In this document: piece after piece, positions 24,293 through 33,237 of the stretch
How positions within the stretch are numbered: the stretch's first letter is position 1
Layout of the letters: each line of letters opens with the position of its first letter
Source: Natrononativus amylolyticus
Lineage (GTDB): Archaea > Halobacteriota > Halobacteria > Halobacteriales > Natrialbaceae
DNA: 64,000 bases
Assembly: GCF_024362525.1 (NCBI RefSeq)
Contig: NZ_CP101458.1
Span: 1,860,001-1,924,000 of the forward strand
Direction of reading: 5' to 3'
Notes under the pieces: generated by a model
Told to the model about the DNA's origin: nothing
The model's input: the letters and a program-made list of their open reading frames with translations, nothing else
Databases searched by the model: none
Made by a program: the position numbers and the translations under genes

Positions 24293-25342
24293 TCAGCGGC
24301 CCTGTCGGAGTTCCTCGATCAGCTGTTCGATCGTGCGCTGCTGGCGCTCGAGGAGTTCCGTCTGTCGCTCGACGGTCGCCTCGAGCGCCTCGAGGCGCGC
24401 CGCGAGTTCCGCGTCGGAGTCCGACGTCGCCGGGGTAAACTCGCTGTGTTCGAAGCCGTCCTCGGCCGGTCGCGTTTCGGTTTCCGACTCGGCGGCCGCG
24501 GACTCGCCTTCGCGATCCGGCGTGTGTGCGGGCGCCACCGCGGCTGCGGACGACGGTCGCGTCTCGCCGACGGAGGTGGCGCGTTCGGCGTCACGGTCGG
24601 AGGCTGTCGCCCCGTCCTCGGGAGCCGGCGGATCCGCGTCGAGCGGGTCGACGCCCTCACCGAAGGCCGCGGCCGGATCGTCCTGTGGGTCCTCGGCCTC
24701 CTCGACGCCGATCCGCTCGTTGAGCGCCGCGAGGGAGTCGACGTCGTAGTAGGCGAACAGCGCCCGTTTGAGCCGCTCGCTGAGATCGCCCGCCTGGTCG
24801 TTGGGCGCTTTGATCCGCTGCTGGCGGCCGTCGACCTCGAGGACGACCTGGGTCGCAACCGCCCCGTCCTCGAAGGAGAGCTTCGTGACGTCATCGAAGT
24901 GATACCCCTCGAAGTCGCCGTCCCAGACCGCCTCGCCGACGTGCTTGAGGAGTCGCTGGCTGGTGACGATCACGGTGAGTTCGCTGAAGCGGTACGTCTG
25001 GACGACGGTCTCGCCGGGATCGGTGATGCCGTTACCGCTCAGGACGCCCGCCAGAACCGGGTGAAGCGCCGCTTCGGTCTTCCGCGCCGGGATCGCGAAC
25101 TCGTCCGTGTCCCCGAGTGCGTACTCGAGCGAAAAGCGGGTCTTGCGCCGCCCTTCGGAGAGGGTGAGGCGGTCCGCGTCGTGGGGGTACGTTTCGACGG
25201 ACTCGTCGCTCAGCAGACCGTCAGCACGGTAGATAACGGATTTCGTCGGCGTGACGTAGAGTTCGTCCTCGCCGCCGAGAGACACCTGCGCCGAGATCTC
25301 CTCGCCATCGAGCGTGGACTGGACGATGCCGGGAACGTTCAT
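24293..25342 (-). CDS. PH-like domain protein with C-terminal coiled coil
   Basis: The product has 349 residues. Residues 1-95 and 105-200 are beta-rich and resemble two PH-like or bacterial-PH modules (VTPTKSVIYRADGLL; VIVTSQRLLKHVGEAVWDG, YHFDDVTKLSFE). Residues 205-310 are an acidic, disordered linker. The last 40 residues form a coiled coil (LAARLEALEATVERQTELLERQ). No membrane helix. Such proteins probably make homo-oligomers and dock to a membrane or protein partner; the function is unknown. It is the last gene before tRNA-Met and divergent from it. Confidence 0.7.
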   Translation of the reverse strand: MNVPGIVQSTLDGEEISAQVSLGGEDELYVTPTKSVIYRADGLLSDESVETYPHDADRLTLSEGRRKTRFSLEYALGDTDEFAIPARKTEAALHPVLAGVLSGNGITDPGETVVQTYRFSELTVIVTSQRLLKHVGEAVWDGDFEGYHFDDVTKLSFEDGAVATQVVLEVDGRQQRIKAPNDQAGDLSERLKRALFAYYDVDSLAALNERIGVEEAEDPQDDPAAAFGEGVDPLDADPPAPEDGATASDRDAERATSVGETRPSSAAAVAPAHTPDREGESAAAESETETRPAEDGFEHSEFTPATSDSDAELAARLEALEATVERQTELLERQQRTIEQLIEELRQGR

Positions 25343-25444
25343 GCACCGCAGTTAGTAATACCGTGTGATAAATCCGTGGGTCGTCATTGCACGGCGGTTT
25401 CGAATGAGAAGCTTAATGAAACACACCGCACAACCGGAGAGTGA

Positions 25445-25598
25445 GCCCGGGTGGCTTAGCTGGACATAGCGCCGCACTCATAGGGTTCAGAGATTCGGTG
25501 CGGTTTCGCCTTGGAAGCCTCCGTGTCCCCTCGAGGACTCTGCCGAGCCTCGGACCTGGGACATGCGGAGATCGAGGGTTCGGAGCCCTCCCCGGGCA
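25445..25598 (+). tRNA. Elongator tRNA-Met (CAT) with intron
   Basis: The mature tRNA has 74 bases, with an 80-base intron at 25483-25562 after position 37. The acceptor stem is GCCCGGG/CCCGGGC, the anticodon stem CCGCA/TGCGG, with anticodon CAT at 25479-25481 and T-arm GAGGG-TTCGGAG-CCCTC. Haloarchaeal elongator tRNA-Met genes are known to hold an intron here, cut by the archaeal splicing endonuclease at a bulge-helix-bulge. The intron boundary is inferred from stem pairing. A TATA-like GCTTAATG lies upstream. Confidence 0.92.
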
Positions 25599-25752
25599 CT
25601 TCCGTTCTACGCGACCTCACGAGCGCAGTGAGTGACGAGTCTGAACGGAAGTGCTCGAATGGGGCGACGAACCCGGTGGTCTTCGTGAGCGAGTGTAACG
25701 AGCGAACGAAGGCTCGAGAGAGCGGAGCTCTCTCGTAGGTTCGGAGCCCTCC
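25597..25752 (+). repeat. Hairpins and T-arm copy downstream of tRNA-Met
   Basis: Right at the tRNA end is a perfect 11-base inverted repeat (25597-25607 with 25643-25653). After more short palindromes (CTTCGT/ACGAAG and GAGAGAGC/GCTCTCTC) a 15-base perfect copy of the tRNA T-arm, GGTTCGGAGCCCTCC, occurs at 25738-25752, 161 bases from the original at 25577-25591. The acceptor part of the copy is degenerate. The rest of the 391-base gap up to 25989 shows no gene; it holds TATA-like and AT-rich DNA before the next start. Confidence 0.6.
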
Positions 25753-25989
25753 TCTAGCCCCTATTTACCGTACCAGCGAACGGTCACCGAACGACAAGGT
25801 GTGAGAGGTGTTCCGTCCGAAATCTCCGCGCTGTCTCGCGGCACTTCGACTCCAACTCCCGTAACGTATTCTGTAGCCGTACACTCAGCGTTTGCCGAGT
25901 GTCAGTACACGAAGATAGTCTATGAAACATGGTAGCGGGAATGACTACCGGAAACGGAACGAGTCTATACAGGGTTGTGGTTGGTATCG

Positions 25990-26652
25990 ATGATGACGAC
26001 AGTCGTCGAACTCGAAAGTCCGGCCGATCGCCTCGGTGTCTCTGAAACGTTCGAGCGCCTGCCGACGTTCGAATTCCAGATCGCCGGTATGATCGGCGCG
26101 TCGCCGCCGCTCGTCTGGGTCTCCGGACCCGATCGGCACGCGGTCGAGGCGGCGCTCGAGGCCGATCCCACGGTCGACGTGATCGCGAGCCTGGCGGACG
26201 CGAGCGACGACCGGTGGCTGTTCCGCCTCGAGTTCGGCCCGGAACTCGAGGAGTTCCACGAGATCGTCTCCGAGAACAACGGCGCGGTTCTCGAGGCCGC
26301 AGCCCAGGACGGAACGTGGTCGCTCAAGTTGCTCTTTCACGACCGGGACTCGCTTTCTGCGGCTCACTCCGTGTTCGAAGACCGCGAGTTCCAGGTGTCG
26401 ATCAAGCGCGTGACGTCGCTCGACGATCCCTCGGGCGGTACGAGTCCGCTAACGTCGACCCAGTACGAGACGATCGTCAAGGCGAACGAACTCGGCTACT
26501 TCGACGTTCCCCGGAAAGTGACGCTCCAGGAACTCGCTTCCGAACTCGACATCTCTCACCAGGCGCTCTCGGAGCGGCTTCGTCGGAGCCACGCCGCGCT
26601 CGTGAGCGAGGAGCTCTCGAATCGGATGACGCCGACCGGGATCGACTCCTGA
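25990..26652 (+). CDS. Bacterio-opsin activator-like HTH regulator
   Basis: The product has 220 residues. Residues 1-150 form an alpha/beta sensor-like region typical of the Bat/HTH-10 family. Residues 160-215 hold a helix-turn-helix: LTSTQYETIVKANELGYFDVPRKVTLQELASELDISHQALSERLRR, the diagnostic HTH-10 sequence. Such proteins are haloarchaeal transcription regulators, some controlling bacterio-opsin or gas vesicle-like genes. The target is unknown. ATG was preferred over an upstream in-frame TTG. The next gene lies 359 bases downstream. Confidence 0.85.
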   Translation: MMTTVVELESPADRLGVSETFERLPTFEFQIAGMIGASPPLVWVSGPDRHAVEAALEADPTVDVIASLADASDDRWLFRLEFGPELEEFHEIVSENNGAVLEAAAQDGTWSLKLLFHDRDSLSAAHSVFEDREFQVSIKRVTSLDDPSGGTSPLTSTQYETIVKANELGYFDVPRKVTLQELASELDISHQALSERLRRSHAALVSEELSNRMTPTGIDS

Positions 26653-27011
26653 CCAGCCCCTGTGGGTGAGCTCCGGTGTGCACTGTCCCACCCGCGGCTG
26701 ACGGGCGCGCTGAACGGATCACTCGTGCTCGATCAGCGCTCATCGGTCACACAGGCTGTGTGACCGCTGTCGATTCGCCGGGACCTCGAGCGAGTGTGCG
26801 ACCCCGGCGGTTCCCGTCCTATAAACGAGTGAACTATCTGCAACAGTTCGTCACTGGCGAGCCAATGGTTCGGGTCGGGGCGTCACCTCGAGTCGTGAAC
26901 TCGGCGGAGAGAGCGGCCGAACGCGGCGGTAATATATTGTTTCCCGCGGAAACGGTTCCGGGATAGTGCCGATACTTTATACTCGGCCCATTCTTCCCTC
27001 GCTTCGTGAAT
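26653..27011. other. Intergenic region with palindrome and promoter
   Basis: This 359-base gap contains no convincing gene. A perfect 10-base inverted repeat with a 3-base loop sits at 26744-26766. TCCTATAAACG near 26818-26828 is TATA-like, but the nearest start codon downstream is about 190 bases away, so a leader or small RNA is possible. ATACTTTATACTC just before the next ATG (about 26971-26983) is the likely promoter of that gene, about 30-40 bases from it. Confidence 0.5.
26744..26766. repeat. Perfect 10-base palindrome with GGC loop
   Basis: CGGTCACACA and TGTGTGACCG flank a GGC loop. There is no following T-run, so a protein-binding operator is at least as likely as a terminator. It lies about 90 bases after the HTH-10 regulator's stop codon. 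Confidence 0.6.
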
Positions 27012-27608
27012 ATGAGTGTCTCTGATACCGTTTCGAACGGGCTCGGCGGTCTGCAGCGGACGCGGGCGACGGAAACCGACGACGATCGGCCGCCGATCGC
27101 GACCGACGACGTCTTTCATCTCCTGCAGACGAAACGTCGCCGGGACGTCCTTCGATACCTTCGGGAGGCGGAGACCGCAGTCGGAATGCGAGAACTCGCC
27201 GAACAGGTCGCCGCGTGGGAACAGGACACCAGCGTCGCCGCCCTCTCCTCGAGCGAGCGCCAGCGGGTCTACATCTCGTTGTACCAGTCACACCTGCCCA
27301 AACTCGAGGACGCGGGCGTCATCGAGTACCGGAAGAATCGCGGGATCGTCGAACGAACGCCGCGGGCGGCACAGCTCGACCCGTTTCTCGAGGAGCCGAC
27401 TTCGGCGGGGATGGCACCGGAAAGGCGGTGGGCCCGCCGGTACGCCGCCGTCGCGGTCGTCTCCGGTCTCCTGTTGGTCGCGACCGCACTCGGCGCCCCG
27501 TCGCCGGGCGGGCTCGCCGTCGCGACGGCCGTCGTCTGTGCGTTCTCGCTTCTCGCTCTCGTCCACCTTCGCTCGGCCGACTCACCACTCCGAGTCGTCG
27601 AGCAGTGA
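27012..27608 (+). CDS. Winged-helix protein with two C-terminal membrane helices
   Basis: The product has 198 residues. Residues 30-115 form a DUF7344-type winged helix found throughout haloarchaea: DDVFHLLQTKRRRDVLRYLRE, then MRELAEQVAAWEQ, RQRVYISLYQSHLPKLEDAGVIEY. Residues 140-190 contain two membrane helices. The layout suggests a membrane-tethered DNA-binding protein, or a regulator with a membrane sensor. The start ATG follows the TATA-like ATACTTTATACTC. It is convergent with a small membrane gene and overlaps its end by 27 bases. Confidence 0.8.
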   Translation: MSVSDTVSNGLGGLQRTRATETDDDRPPIATDDVFHLLQTKRRRDVLRYLREAETAVGMRELAEQVAAWEQDTSVAALSSSERQRVYISLYQSHLPKLEDAGVIEYRKNRGIVERTPRAAQLDPFLEEPTSAGMAPERRWARRYAAVAVVSGLLLVATALGAPSPGGLAVATAVVCAFSLLALVHLRSADSPLRVVEQ

Positions 27609-27884
27609 GCGGTCGACCGGCCGGAGGACGACCGTCCGGTAGAGGACGGCGGCGAACGTCAACAGGAGCGACCCCCCGAGAATGCCGATCCAGCCGCGCT
27701 CGGTCGTCGTCATACTGCCGAGCGAGCCGCCGGCGAGGTGCTCGAGGTACCACTCCGGGGCGGTGGCGGCCGCAGCGCCCGTGAGCGCCAGCCAGAGGCC
27801 GGCGCCCGCGAGAACGACACCCAGCGCGCGGGCCTGCTGTTCGATGCCGACCTCACCGAACCAGCCGGTGCGTTCGGATCCCAT
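27582..27884 (-). CDS. Small two-helix membrane protein
   Basis: The product has 100 residues with two predicted membrane helices (about 20-42 and 65-85). The segments RALGVVLAGAGLWLALTG and RGWIGILGGSLLLTFAAVLYRTVVLRPVD resemble small haloarchaeal membrane proteins of unknown function. MGSERTGWFGEVGIEQQARALG was chosen as the start; another in-frame Met lies nine codons upstream. It is convergent with, and overlaps, the DUF7344 gene. Confidence 0.65.
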   Translation of the reverse strand: MGSERTGWFGEVGIEQQARALGVVLAGAGLWLALTGAAAATAPEWYLEHLAGGSLGSMTTTERGWIGILGGSLLLTFAAVLYRTVVLRPVDRSLLDDSEW

Positions 27885-28011
27885 TGGTCGGAGTCGGGAC
27901 TCGAGACACATCAACGTTCCCGACTCGTGGTGAACGCTTTTTAGGCCGTCCGTCGCCGGCGCTGCAGTTGCTGGCACAGCGGTTACGTGTCCGTTCGTCG
28001 ACGCCCCGTCC

Positions 28012-28482
28012 ATGAGCGATTCGGAGACCAGGTACGACGAGGGGGACGTCGTGGCAACGCCCGACGGGACCGGCGTCGTCGCCGCCGTCCTGGCCGAGGA
28101 CTTCGAGTTTCCACGCGGGACCGACGAGCTCACCGAGGTGGACGCGAGCGACGACCGGCCGGCGTACGTCGTCGGCCTCGAGTCGGTCGGCTCGGCGGTC
28201 TACCGCGCCTCTGCGCTGCGGTCGTCGTCGTTCGACGAGGAGACGACCGTCGACGGCGAGGCGCTCACGGAACTCGTCGACGAGGAGGTCGACGCGCTCG
28301 ACTCGCTACCGGAGGGGTGGGACAGAGAGAGCGTCCTCGAGTACTGGTCGTCGATCGGCGGCTCCTGGGAGTCCTGCGTCGACGACATGAGCGACGAGTT
28401 CGAAGGCGAGCGCGCGAAAGAACACTGCTCGGCGATGAAAGACGAGGTCCTGCGGACCGAGCGCTGGCGAAACCGGTTCTAG
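28012..28482 (+). CDS. Conserved haloarchaeal protein, C-terminal W-x2-C ... C-x2-K motif
   Basis: The product has 156 residues. The first 65 residues have a small beta-barrel look (GDVVATPDGTGVVAAVL), as in KOW- or Tudor-like folds. The C-terminus GGSWESCVDDMSDEFEGERAKEHCSAMKDE resembles short helical segments seen after phage head maturation proteases and in other halophilic proteins, with a W-x2-C and a C-x2-M-K pair. Function unknown. The stop overlaps the convergent phoU stop by four bases. Confidence 0.7.
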   Translation: MSDSETRYDEGDVVATPDGTGVVAAVLAEDFEFPRGTDELTEVDASDDRPAYVVGLESVGSAVYRASALRSSSFDEETTVDGEALTELVDEEVDALDSLPEGWDRESVLEYWSSIGGSWESCVDDMSDEFEGERAKEHCSAMKDEVLRTERWRNRF

Positions 28483-29150
28483 TAGATGAGTTCGTCGTCG
28501 TTTTCGACCATGTACAGCGTTCGCGCGGCGATGTTGACGGCGTGATCGCCGACCCGCTCCAGGTCGCGGATCGTCAGCAGGAGCCGCGAGACGTCCTGGA
28601 GGAGCTCCTCGATCTCGTCCGCCGACTCGAGTTCCCGCTCGATCAGGTCGCGGACGACGATCTCGCTGGCGCGCTCGGCGAAGTGATCGAGGTCGTCGTC
28701 GCGGGCGGCGAGTTCGCGGCAGGCGTCGACGTCCTCGGTGTCGTAAGCCTGCATCGCGTCGTCGACCATCTCGAGGGTCAGTTCGCCCATCGCCTGGACG
28801 TCGACGTCCGGAAAGAGGTCACGCTCGGCGTCGATGGTGTACTCGCCGAGGTTCGTCGCGAGGTCGCCGATCCGCTCCAGGTCGGTGATGATCTTGAACG
28901 AGGCGGCGATGAACCGGAGGTCGCTCGCGACGGGCTGCTGGAGGGCGAGGAGGTTGATACACTGTTGCTCGAGGTCGAGGTACATATCGTTGACCTCGGC
29001 GTCACCCCGAATGACCTCGAGTGCGAGCTCGTTGTCCTTCTGCTCGAGCGCGTCGAGACCCATGCGAAGTCGCTCCATCACGACCTCGCTCATGTAGCAG
29101 ACGTCCTCGCGAAGCCCCGCGAGTTGCTGCTGGTAGGATTTTCTCGCCAT
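28479..29150 (-). CDS. phoU: Phosphate signalling regulator PhoU
   Basis: The product has 223 residues, two PhoU three-helix repeats. Metal-binding helix motifs ERIGDLATN (around residue 92-100) and ERVGDHAVNIA (around 198-208) are the typical E-x3-D-x3-N patterns. PhoU binds the Pst transporter and controls phosphate uptake. Last gene of the minus-strand pstSCAB-phoU cluster, 87 bases after pstB. A second PhoU-like protein is encoded on the other side of the cluster. Confidence 0.95.
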   Translation of the reverse strand: MARKSYQQQLAGLREDVCYMSEVVMERLRMGLDALEQKDNELALEVIRGDAEVNDMYLDLEQQCINLLALQQPVASDLRFIAASFKIITDLERIGDLATNLGEYTIDAERDLFPDVDVQAMGELTLEMVDDAMQAYDTEDVDACRELAARDDDLDHFAERASEIVVRDLIERELESADEIEELLQDVSRLLLTIRDLERVGDHAVNIAARTLYMVENDDELIY

Positions 29151-29237
29151 AACTGAAAGACCGCGTCGGGATTGATGTAGCTTGCGCTCGAGCGGGTGTA
29201 CGGAACGGTTTCGCGGCGGGACGGGTTCTCGTCGAGC

Positions 29238-30173
29238 CTACCCGAACTTGCCGGTGATGTACTCCTCGACGCGCTTGTGTTCGGGGTTCTCGAAGATCTT
29301 GTCGGTGTTGTCGAACTCGACGAGCTTGCCGCCGGTGAGGAACACGGCCGTTTTGTCGGAGATACGGGCCGCCTGCTGCATGTTGTGGGTGACGATGACC
29401 ACGGTGTACTCCTCCGCGAGCTCCTCGACCAGATCCTCGATCTGGGAGGTCGCGACCGGATCGAGCGCGCTCGCGGGCTCGTCCATCAGGATCACCTCGG
29501 GGTCGGTGGCGATGGCGCGGGCGATGCAGAGTCGCTGCTGTTGGCCGCCGGAGAGTTCGAGGCCGCTCTCGTCTAAGCGGTCTTCGACCTCGTCTAGGAT
29601 GGCCGCCCGCTCTAAGGCGCGGTGGACCGTCTCCTCGAGGTCGTCGTCTTTCCCCTGGACGCGCAGGCCGTAGGCGACGTTGTCGAAGATGCTCTTCGGG
29701 AAGGGGTTGGGTTTCTGGAACACCATCCCGATCTTCCGGCGGAGCGCGACGGGGTCGACGTCGTCGTCGTAGACGTTCTTGCCGTGAAAGCGCAGTTCCC
29801 CCTCGACGCGGGCGACGTCGATCAGGTCGTTCATCCGGTTGATCGAGCGCAGGAACGTCGATTTCCCACAGCCCGACGGGCCGATCAGCGCCGTGACCTG
29901 GTGTTCGGGGATGTCCATGTCGATCCCCTGGAGCGCCTGCGTGTCCCCGTAGAACACGTCCAGGTCGCGGGACTCGATTACGATCTCCTCGCCTCGCGCG
30001 TCCGCAGGCGCCGACGTGCGCCCGTCCTCGGACTCCGACGGTCGGTATCGCGACGCAGAGCTCTCCCCGTCCATCGTCCGTGTATCGGTCTCGAGGGAGG
30101 TACCTGTTGTGGAACGCCGTTCCTCGTCGCTCGTCGAACCGCGGGTTTCGGAGTGGGTGTCTTGTCGTGTCAT
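29238..30173 (-). CDS. pstB: Phosphate ABC transporter ATP-binding protein PstB
   Basis: The product has 311 residues with a disordered charged N-terminus of about 60 residues. It powers phosphate import with PstA and PstC. Walker A is GPSGCGKST, the Q-loop [11 protein letters not shown] is PstB-specific, the signature is LSGGQQQRL and Walker B is [12 protein letters not shown]; the switch His is in VTHNMQQ. The longer ATG start is used, giving the N-terminal extension; an internal ATG 33 codons later would give the usual bacterial length. The gene starts two bases after the pstA stop. Confidence 0.95.
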   Translation of the reverse strand: MTRQDTHSETRGSTSDEERRSTTGTSLETDTRTMDGESSASRYRPSESEDGRTSAPADARGEEIVIESRDLDVFYGDTQALQGIDMDIPEHQVTALIGPSGCGKSTFLRSINRMNDLIDVARVEGELRFHGKNVYDDDVDPVALRRKIGMVFQKPNPFPKSIFDNVAYGLRVQGKDDDLEETVHRALERAAILDEVEDRLDESGLELSGGQQQRLCIARAIATDPEVILMDEPASALDPVATSQIEDLVEELAEEYTVVIVTHNMQQAARISDKTAVFLTGGKLVEFDNTDKIFENPEHKRVEEYITGKFG

Positions 30174-30175
30174 GG

Positions 30176-31081
30176 TCAGGATCGTGGATCGTATCGGTTG
30201 CGGATGAAGATCGCCACCGCGTTCATCGCGAGCAGGATCGTCAGCAGGACGACGATTCCCGCCGCGGCGATGTGCTGGAACTCCGCCTCGGGAAGGGTCG
30301 CCCACTCGAAGATCGTCATCGGCATCGCGCTGAACGGACTGCGAAGGCCGTCGGGGGCGACGAACAGCGACGTCGCCGCGCCGACCATCAGGATCGGCGC
30401 CGTCTCGCCGATCGCCCGCGACAGCGAGAGAATCGTCCCCGTCATGATCCCCGGCAGCGCCCGCGGCAGCACGACGTCGCGGATCACCTGCCACTGGGTC
30501 GCGCCGACGCCGTAGGCCGCCTGGCGCTGGGAGTCGGGCACCGCTCGCAGCGCCTCCTGGGTCGAGACGATGACGATCGGCAGGATCAACAGGGTGAGCG
30601 TCAGCGCGCCGGCGATGAGACTCGAGCCGAGCTGGAACGCCCGGACGAAGATCGCAAGTCCCAGCAGGCCGTAGACGATCGAGGGCACCCCCGCGAGGTT
30701 GGCGATGTTCGCCTCGATGAACGACTTCAGCCGGCTCTCGGGGGCGTACTCCTCGAGGTAGACCGCCGCGCCGACGCCCAGGAAGATCGTGAACACCGCC
30801 GTCAGCGCGATGAGGAACACCGAGCCGACGATCGCGGGATACATACCGGCGCCGCGCCCGCCGGGCAGGTAGTTCTCGACGCTCTGGGAGGGCGGATAGG
30901 TGAGGAACTCCCAGGTGATCCAGCCCCAGGACTCGTAGAGGACGTCCGCGACGAGCGCGACGAGCGCGACGATGCCGACGAGCGTCGAGGCGAAGCAGAC
31001 GGCGACGAAGACGCGTCCGATCGTCCGCTTTCGCTCGATGTCCTCGGCTCCGCCGAACGGCGTGCCGGTGTCGGTGCTCAT
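30176..31081 (-). CDS. pstA: Phosphate ABC transporter permease PstA
   Basis: The product has 301 residues with six predicted membrane helices and a cytoplasmic start. The EAA-type loop [31 protein letters not shown] contacts PstB. The [14 protein letters not shown] segment is diagnostic for PstA. It overlaps pstC by four bases. Works with PstC as the membrane channel for phosphate. Confidence 0.95.
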   Translation of the reverse strand: MSTDTGTPFGGAEDIERKRTIGRVFVAVCFASTLVGIVALVALVADVLYESWGWITWEFLTYPPSQSVENYLPGGRGAGMYPAIVGSVFLIALTAVFTIFLGVGAAVYLEEYAPESRLKSFIEANIANLAGVPSIVYGLLGLAIFVRAFQLGSSLIAGALTLTLLILPIVIVSTQEALRAVPDSQRQAAYGVGATQWQVIRDVVLPRALPGIMTGTILSLSRAIGETAPILMVGAATSLFVAPDGLRSPFSAMPMTIFEWATLPEAEFQHIAAAGIVVLLTILLAMNAVAIFIRNRYDPRS

Positions 31082-32001
31082 TGGTACTCCTCCCGGTAGC
31101 GCGAGCGAACCCACATACTGAACAGGTTCATCGTGAGCGTCATCGCGAACAGCGTGAGGCCGACGGCGAACAGGCTCTGGTAGCCGATCGAGCCGACGGA
31201 GACGTCGCTGATCCCGATCTGGACCATGTATGCCGTCATCGTCTGAATCGGCTCGAGCGGGTTCCCCGTGATCTGGGGGTGCATTCCGGCGGCGAGCGTG
31301 ACGGCCATCGTCTCGCCGATCGCCCGCGACAGCGCGAGGATGTAGGCGGCGATCACGCCCGAGAGCGACGCCGGGAAGACGACGCTCGTCGACACCTCGA
31401 ACTTCGTCGCGCCGAGGCCGTAGGCGGCGTTCCTGAGGTCGTCCGGCACCGCCGACATAGCGTCCTCGCTGAGACTCGAGACCATCGGGATGATCATGAT
31501 GCCGACGACGATCGCCCCCGCGGCCGCGTTGAACGTCCCGGTCTCGGGGAAGAATAGCTGGATGATCGGCGTGATCAGCGAGAGCGCGAAGAAGCCGTAG
31601 ACGATCGTCGGGATCCCGGCGAGGATCTCGAGGGTCGGTTTGATCGTCTTTCGGACCTGGGGGTCGGCGTACTCGGAGAGGTAGATCGCGGTGGCCGTTC
31701 CGACCGGAATCGCGATCGCCGCCGAGCCGACGGTGATGAGTAACGTCCCCCAGATCAGGGGCAACACGCCGTAGCTCTGTGGTCTGATCACCGGGGACCA
31801 CTCGGTACCCGTGACGTACTCGACGATCGAAACGTGCCGGAAGAACTCCACCGAGCCCTGGACGAGCACGAGGATGATCGCGAGCGTCGTGAGCACGGTG
31901 ACGAGCGCACACGAGAAGAACACGTACCGGATCGCCGCGTTCTTGCGGTCGGCGAGTTCGCTGCCCCCGCTCGTGATCGCTGCCGCGGTCGCGTCGCTCA
32001 C
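31078..32001 (-). CDS. pstC: Phosphate ABC transporter permease PstC
   Basis: The product has 307 residues with six membrane helices. The EAA loop [30 protein letters not shown] and [15 protein letters not shown] are PstC motifs. The GTG start overlaps the pstS stop (GTGA), so translation is coupled; upstream codons in frame are out-of-frame sequence of pstS, so the GTG is the start. The pair PstA/PstC forms the phosphate pathway. Confidence 0.94.
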   Translation of the reverse strand: MSDATAAAITSGGSELADRKNAAIRYVFFSCALVTVLTTLAIILVLVQGSVEFFRHVSIVEYVTGTEWSPVIRPQSYGVLPLIWGTLLITVGSAAIAIPVGTATAIYLSEYADPQVRKTIKPTLEILAGIPTIVYGFFALSLITPIIQLFFPETGTFNAAAGAIVVGIMIIPMVSSLSEDAMSAVPDDLRNAAYGLGATKFEVSTSVVFPASLSGVIAAYILALSRAIGETMAVTLAAGMHPQITGNPLEPIQTMTAYMVQIGISDVSVGSIGYQSLFAVGLTLFAMTLTMNLFSMWVRSRYREEYQ

Positions 32002-33032
32002 GCGACCACCTCGTCGATCGCGTCCTCGAGCTTCGCGACGTCGGCCTCGATCGTCTCGTCGGGCACCGCGTAGTAGCCGACCCGGCGGGCGGCCCACTGG
32101 GTCCAGGTCAGCGTCTCCCCGTCCTCGACGACGTCGGACTCGGCCGCCTCACCGTCGATCTCCTCGAAGTAGAACCGGGCGAACTGCCGAACCTCCTCGC
32201 GCTCGAACCCGTCGACCCGGAAGTAGGTGTACAGCGAGCGGGTCAGCGGCGTGTACTCGCCGCTCTCGATCGTCTCGCGGGTCGGCTTCTCACGGTTGTC
32301 GCCGTCGTCGACCTCGAGGAGTGTCAGGTCGTCCTCGTTCTCGTAGTAGTAGCCCGCTCCGCCGAACCCGAGGCCGTACAGGCTCCCCCTGACGCCGCGG
32401 ACGATGACGTTCGTGTCGGCGCTCGCCGAATAGTCCGATCGGATGTCGCCGATCTCGCCGGTGATCGCCTCCGTGAAGTAGTCGAACGTTCCCGAGGCCG
32501 CGTCTCGGCCGTACAGTTCGATCTCCTCGTCCGGCCACTCCTCGCGGACGTCCCGCCACGTTTCGACGTCGGAACCAGACTCCCATATCGACTCGAGTTC
32601 TTCGACGGTGAGGTACTCACACCAGTCGTTTTGCTCGTGGACGAAGACCGCGATACCGTCGAGTGCGGTCTCGAGTTCGACGTACTCGACGTCGTTTTCG
32701 ACGCAGAGAGCCTCCTCGTCCTCGAGGATCGTCCGGCTGGCGTTCTGGGCGTGGGTTTCGCCGGTACAGAACCGCTGGAACCCCGCTCCGGTCCCGGAGC
32801 CCCGAACCGGGATCACGACCCGGTTGTTTCGCCACTGAAACTCCTCGGAGACGACCGCACCGTGTGGCAGCACGGTGTTGCTCCCGTCCATTCGGACCTC
32901 GCCGGAGAGGCCGCTGTCCTCGCCGCGAGCGAGACACCCCGAAAGCCCCGTCAGAACGGTACCCGCGCCGCCGAGCAGCACGCGACGGCGCGAGCACGCG
33001 TCGTCGCGGCCTGAGGTCGGCTCGTTTCCCAT
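31998..33032 (-). CDS. pstS: Phosphate-binding lipoprotein PstS
   Basis: The product has 344 residues. A Tat signal with SRRRVLLGG (residues 14-22) ends in a lipobox LSGC with Cys33 as likely lipid anchor. The mature part is a type-II periplasmic-binding fold: [29 protein letters not shown] and [12 protein letters not shown] line the phosphate pocket. It captures phosphate outside the cell for PstCAB. First gene of the operon; promoter in the shared gap with the AbrB-PhoU gene. Confidence 0.94.
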   Translation of the reverse strand: MGNEPTSGRDDACSRRRVLLGGAGTVLTGLSGCLARGEDSGLSGEVRMDGSNTVLPHGAVVSEEFQWRNNRVVIPVRGSGTGAGFQRFCTGETHAQNASRTILEDEEALCVENDVEYVELETALDGIAVFVHEQNDWCEYLTVEELESIWESGSDVETWRDVREEWPDEEIELYGRDAASGTFDYFTEAITGEIGDIRSDYSASADTNVIVRGVRGSLYGLGFGGAGYYYENEDDLTLLEVDDGDNREKPTRETIESGEYTPLTRSLYTYFRVDGFEREEVRQFARFYFEEIDGEAAESDVVEDGETLTWTQWAARRVGYYAVPDETIEADVAKLEDAIDEVVA

Positions 33033-33237
33033 TACCGACTATGTAGCAGATCGGCTCTAAGTACCCTACTATGTCCTCTATATAGAACTATGTGAGACAA
33101 CCGTTGACTGAGGATTAGTTCACAGTTTCGAGTGAGTATCCAACGTGTAAACCGGCAGACTGCGCCCGCTATCCGGTGGTCGAATTTCGCGGTCTATAGA
33201 TCCGAGATGATTTATAGTATCAGCCGAAAGATCCGAT
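33033..33237. promoter_or_regulatory. Divergent pst / AbrB-PhoU regulatory region
   Basis: For pstS, a TATA box TCTATATAGAGG lies at about 33077-33088 on the minus strand. Heptamers ACTATGT occur at 33038-33044, 33068-33074 and 33087-33093 (plus-strand reading), one upstream of the TATA, one just after it, and one next to the start codon. For the plus-strand PhoU-like gene, GATTTATAGTAT at about 33210-33220 lies about 25 bases before the ATG, so the transcript is probably leaderless. The heptamers are candidates for the phosphate-response operator. Confidence 0.6.
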
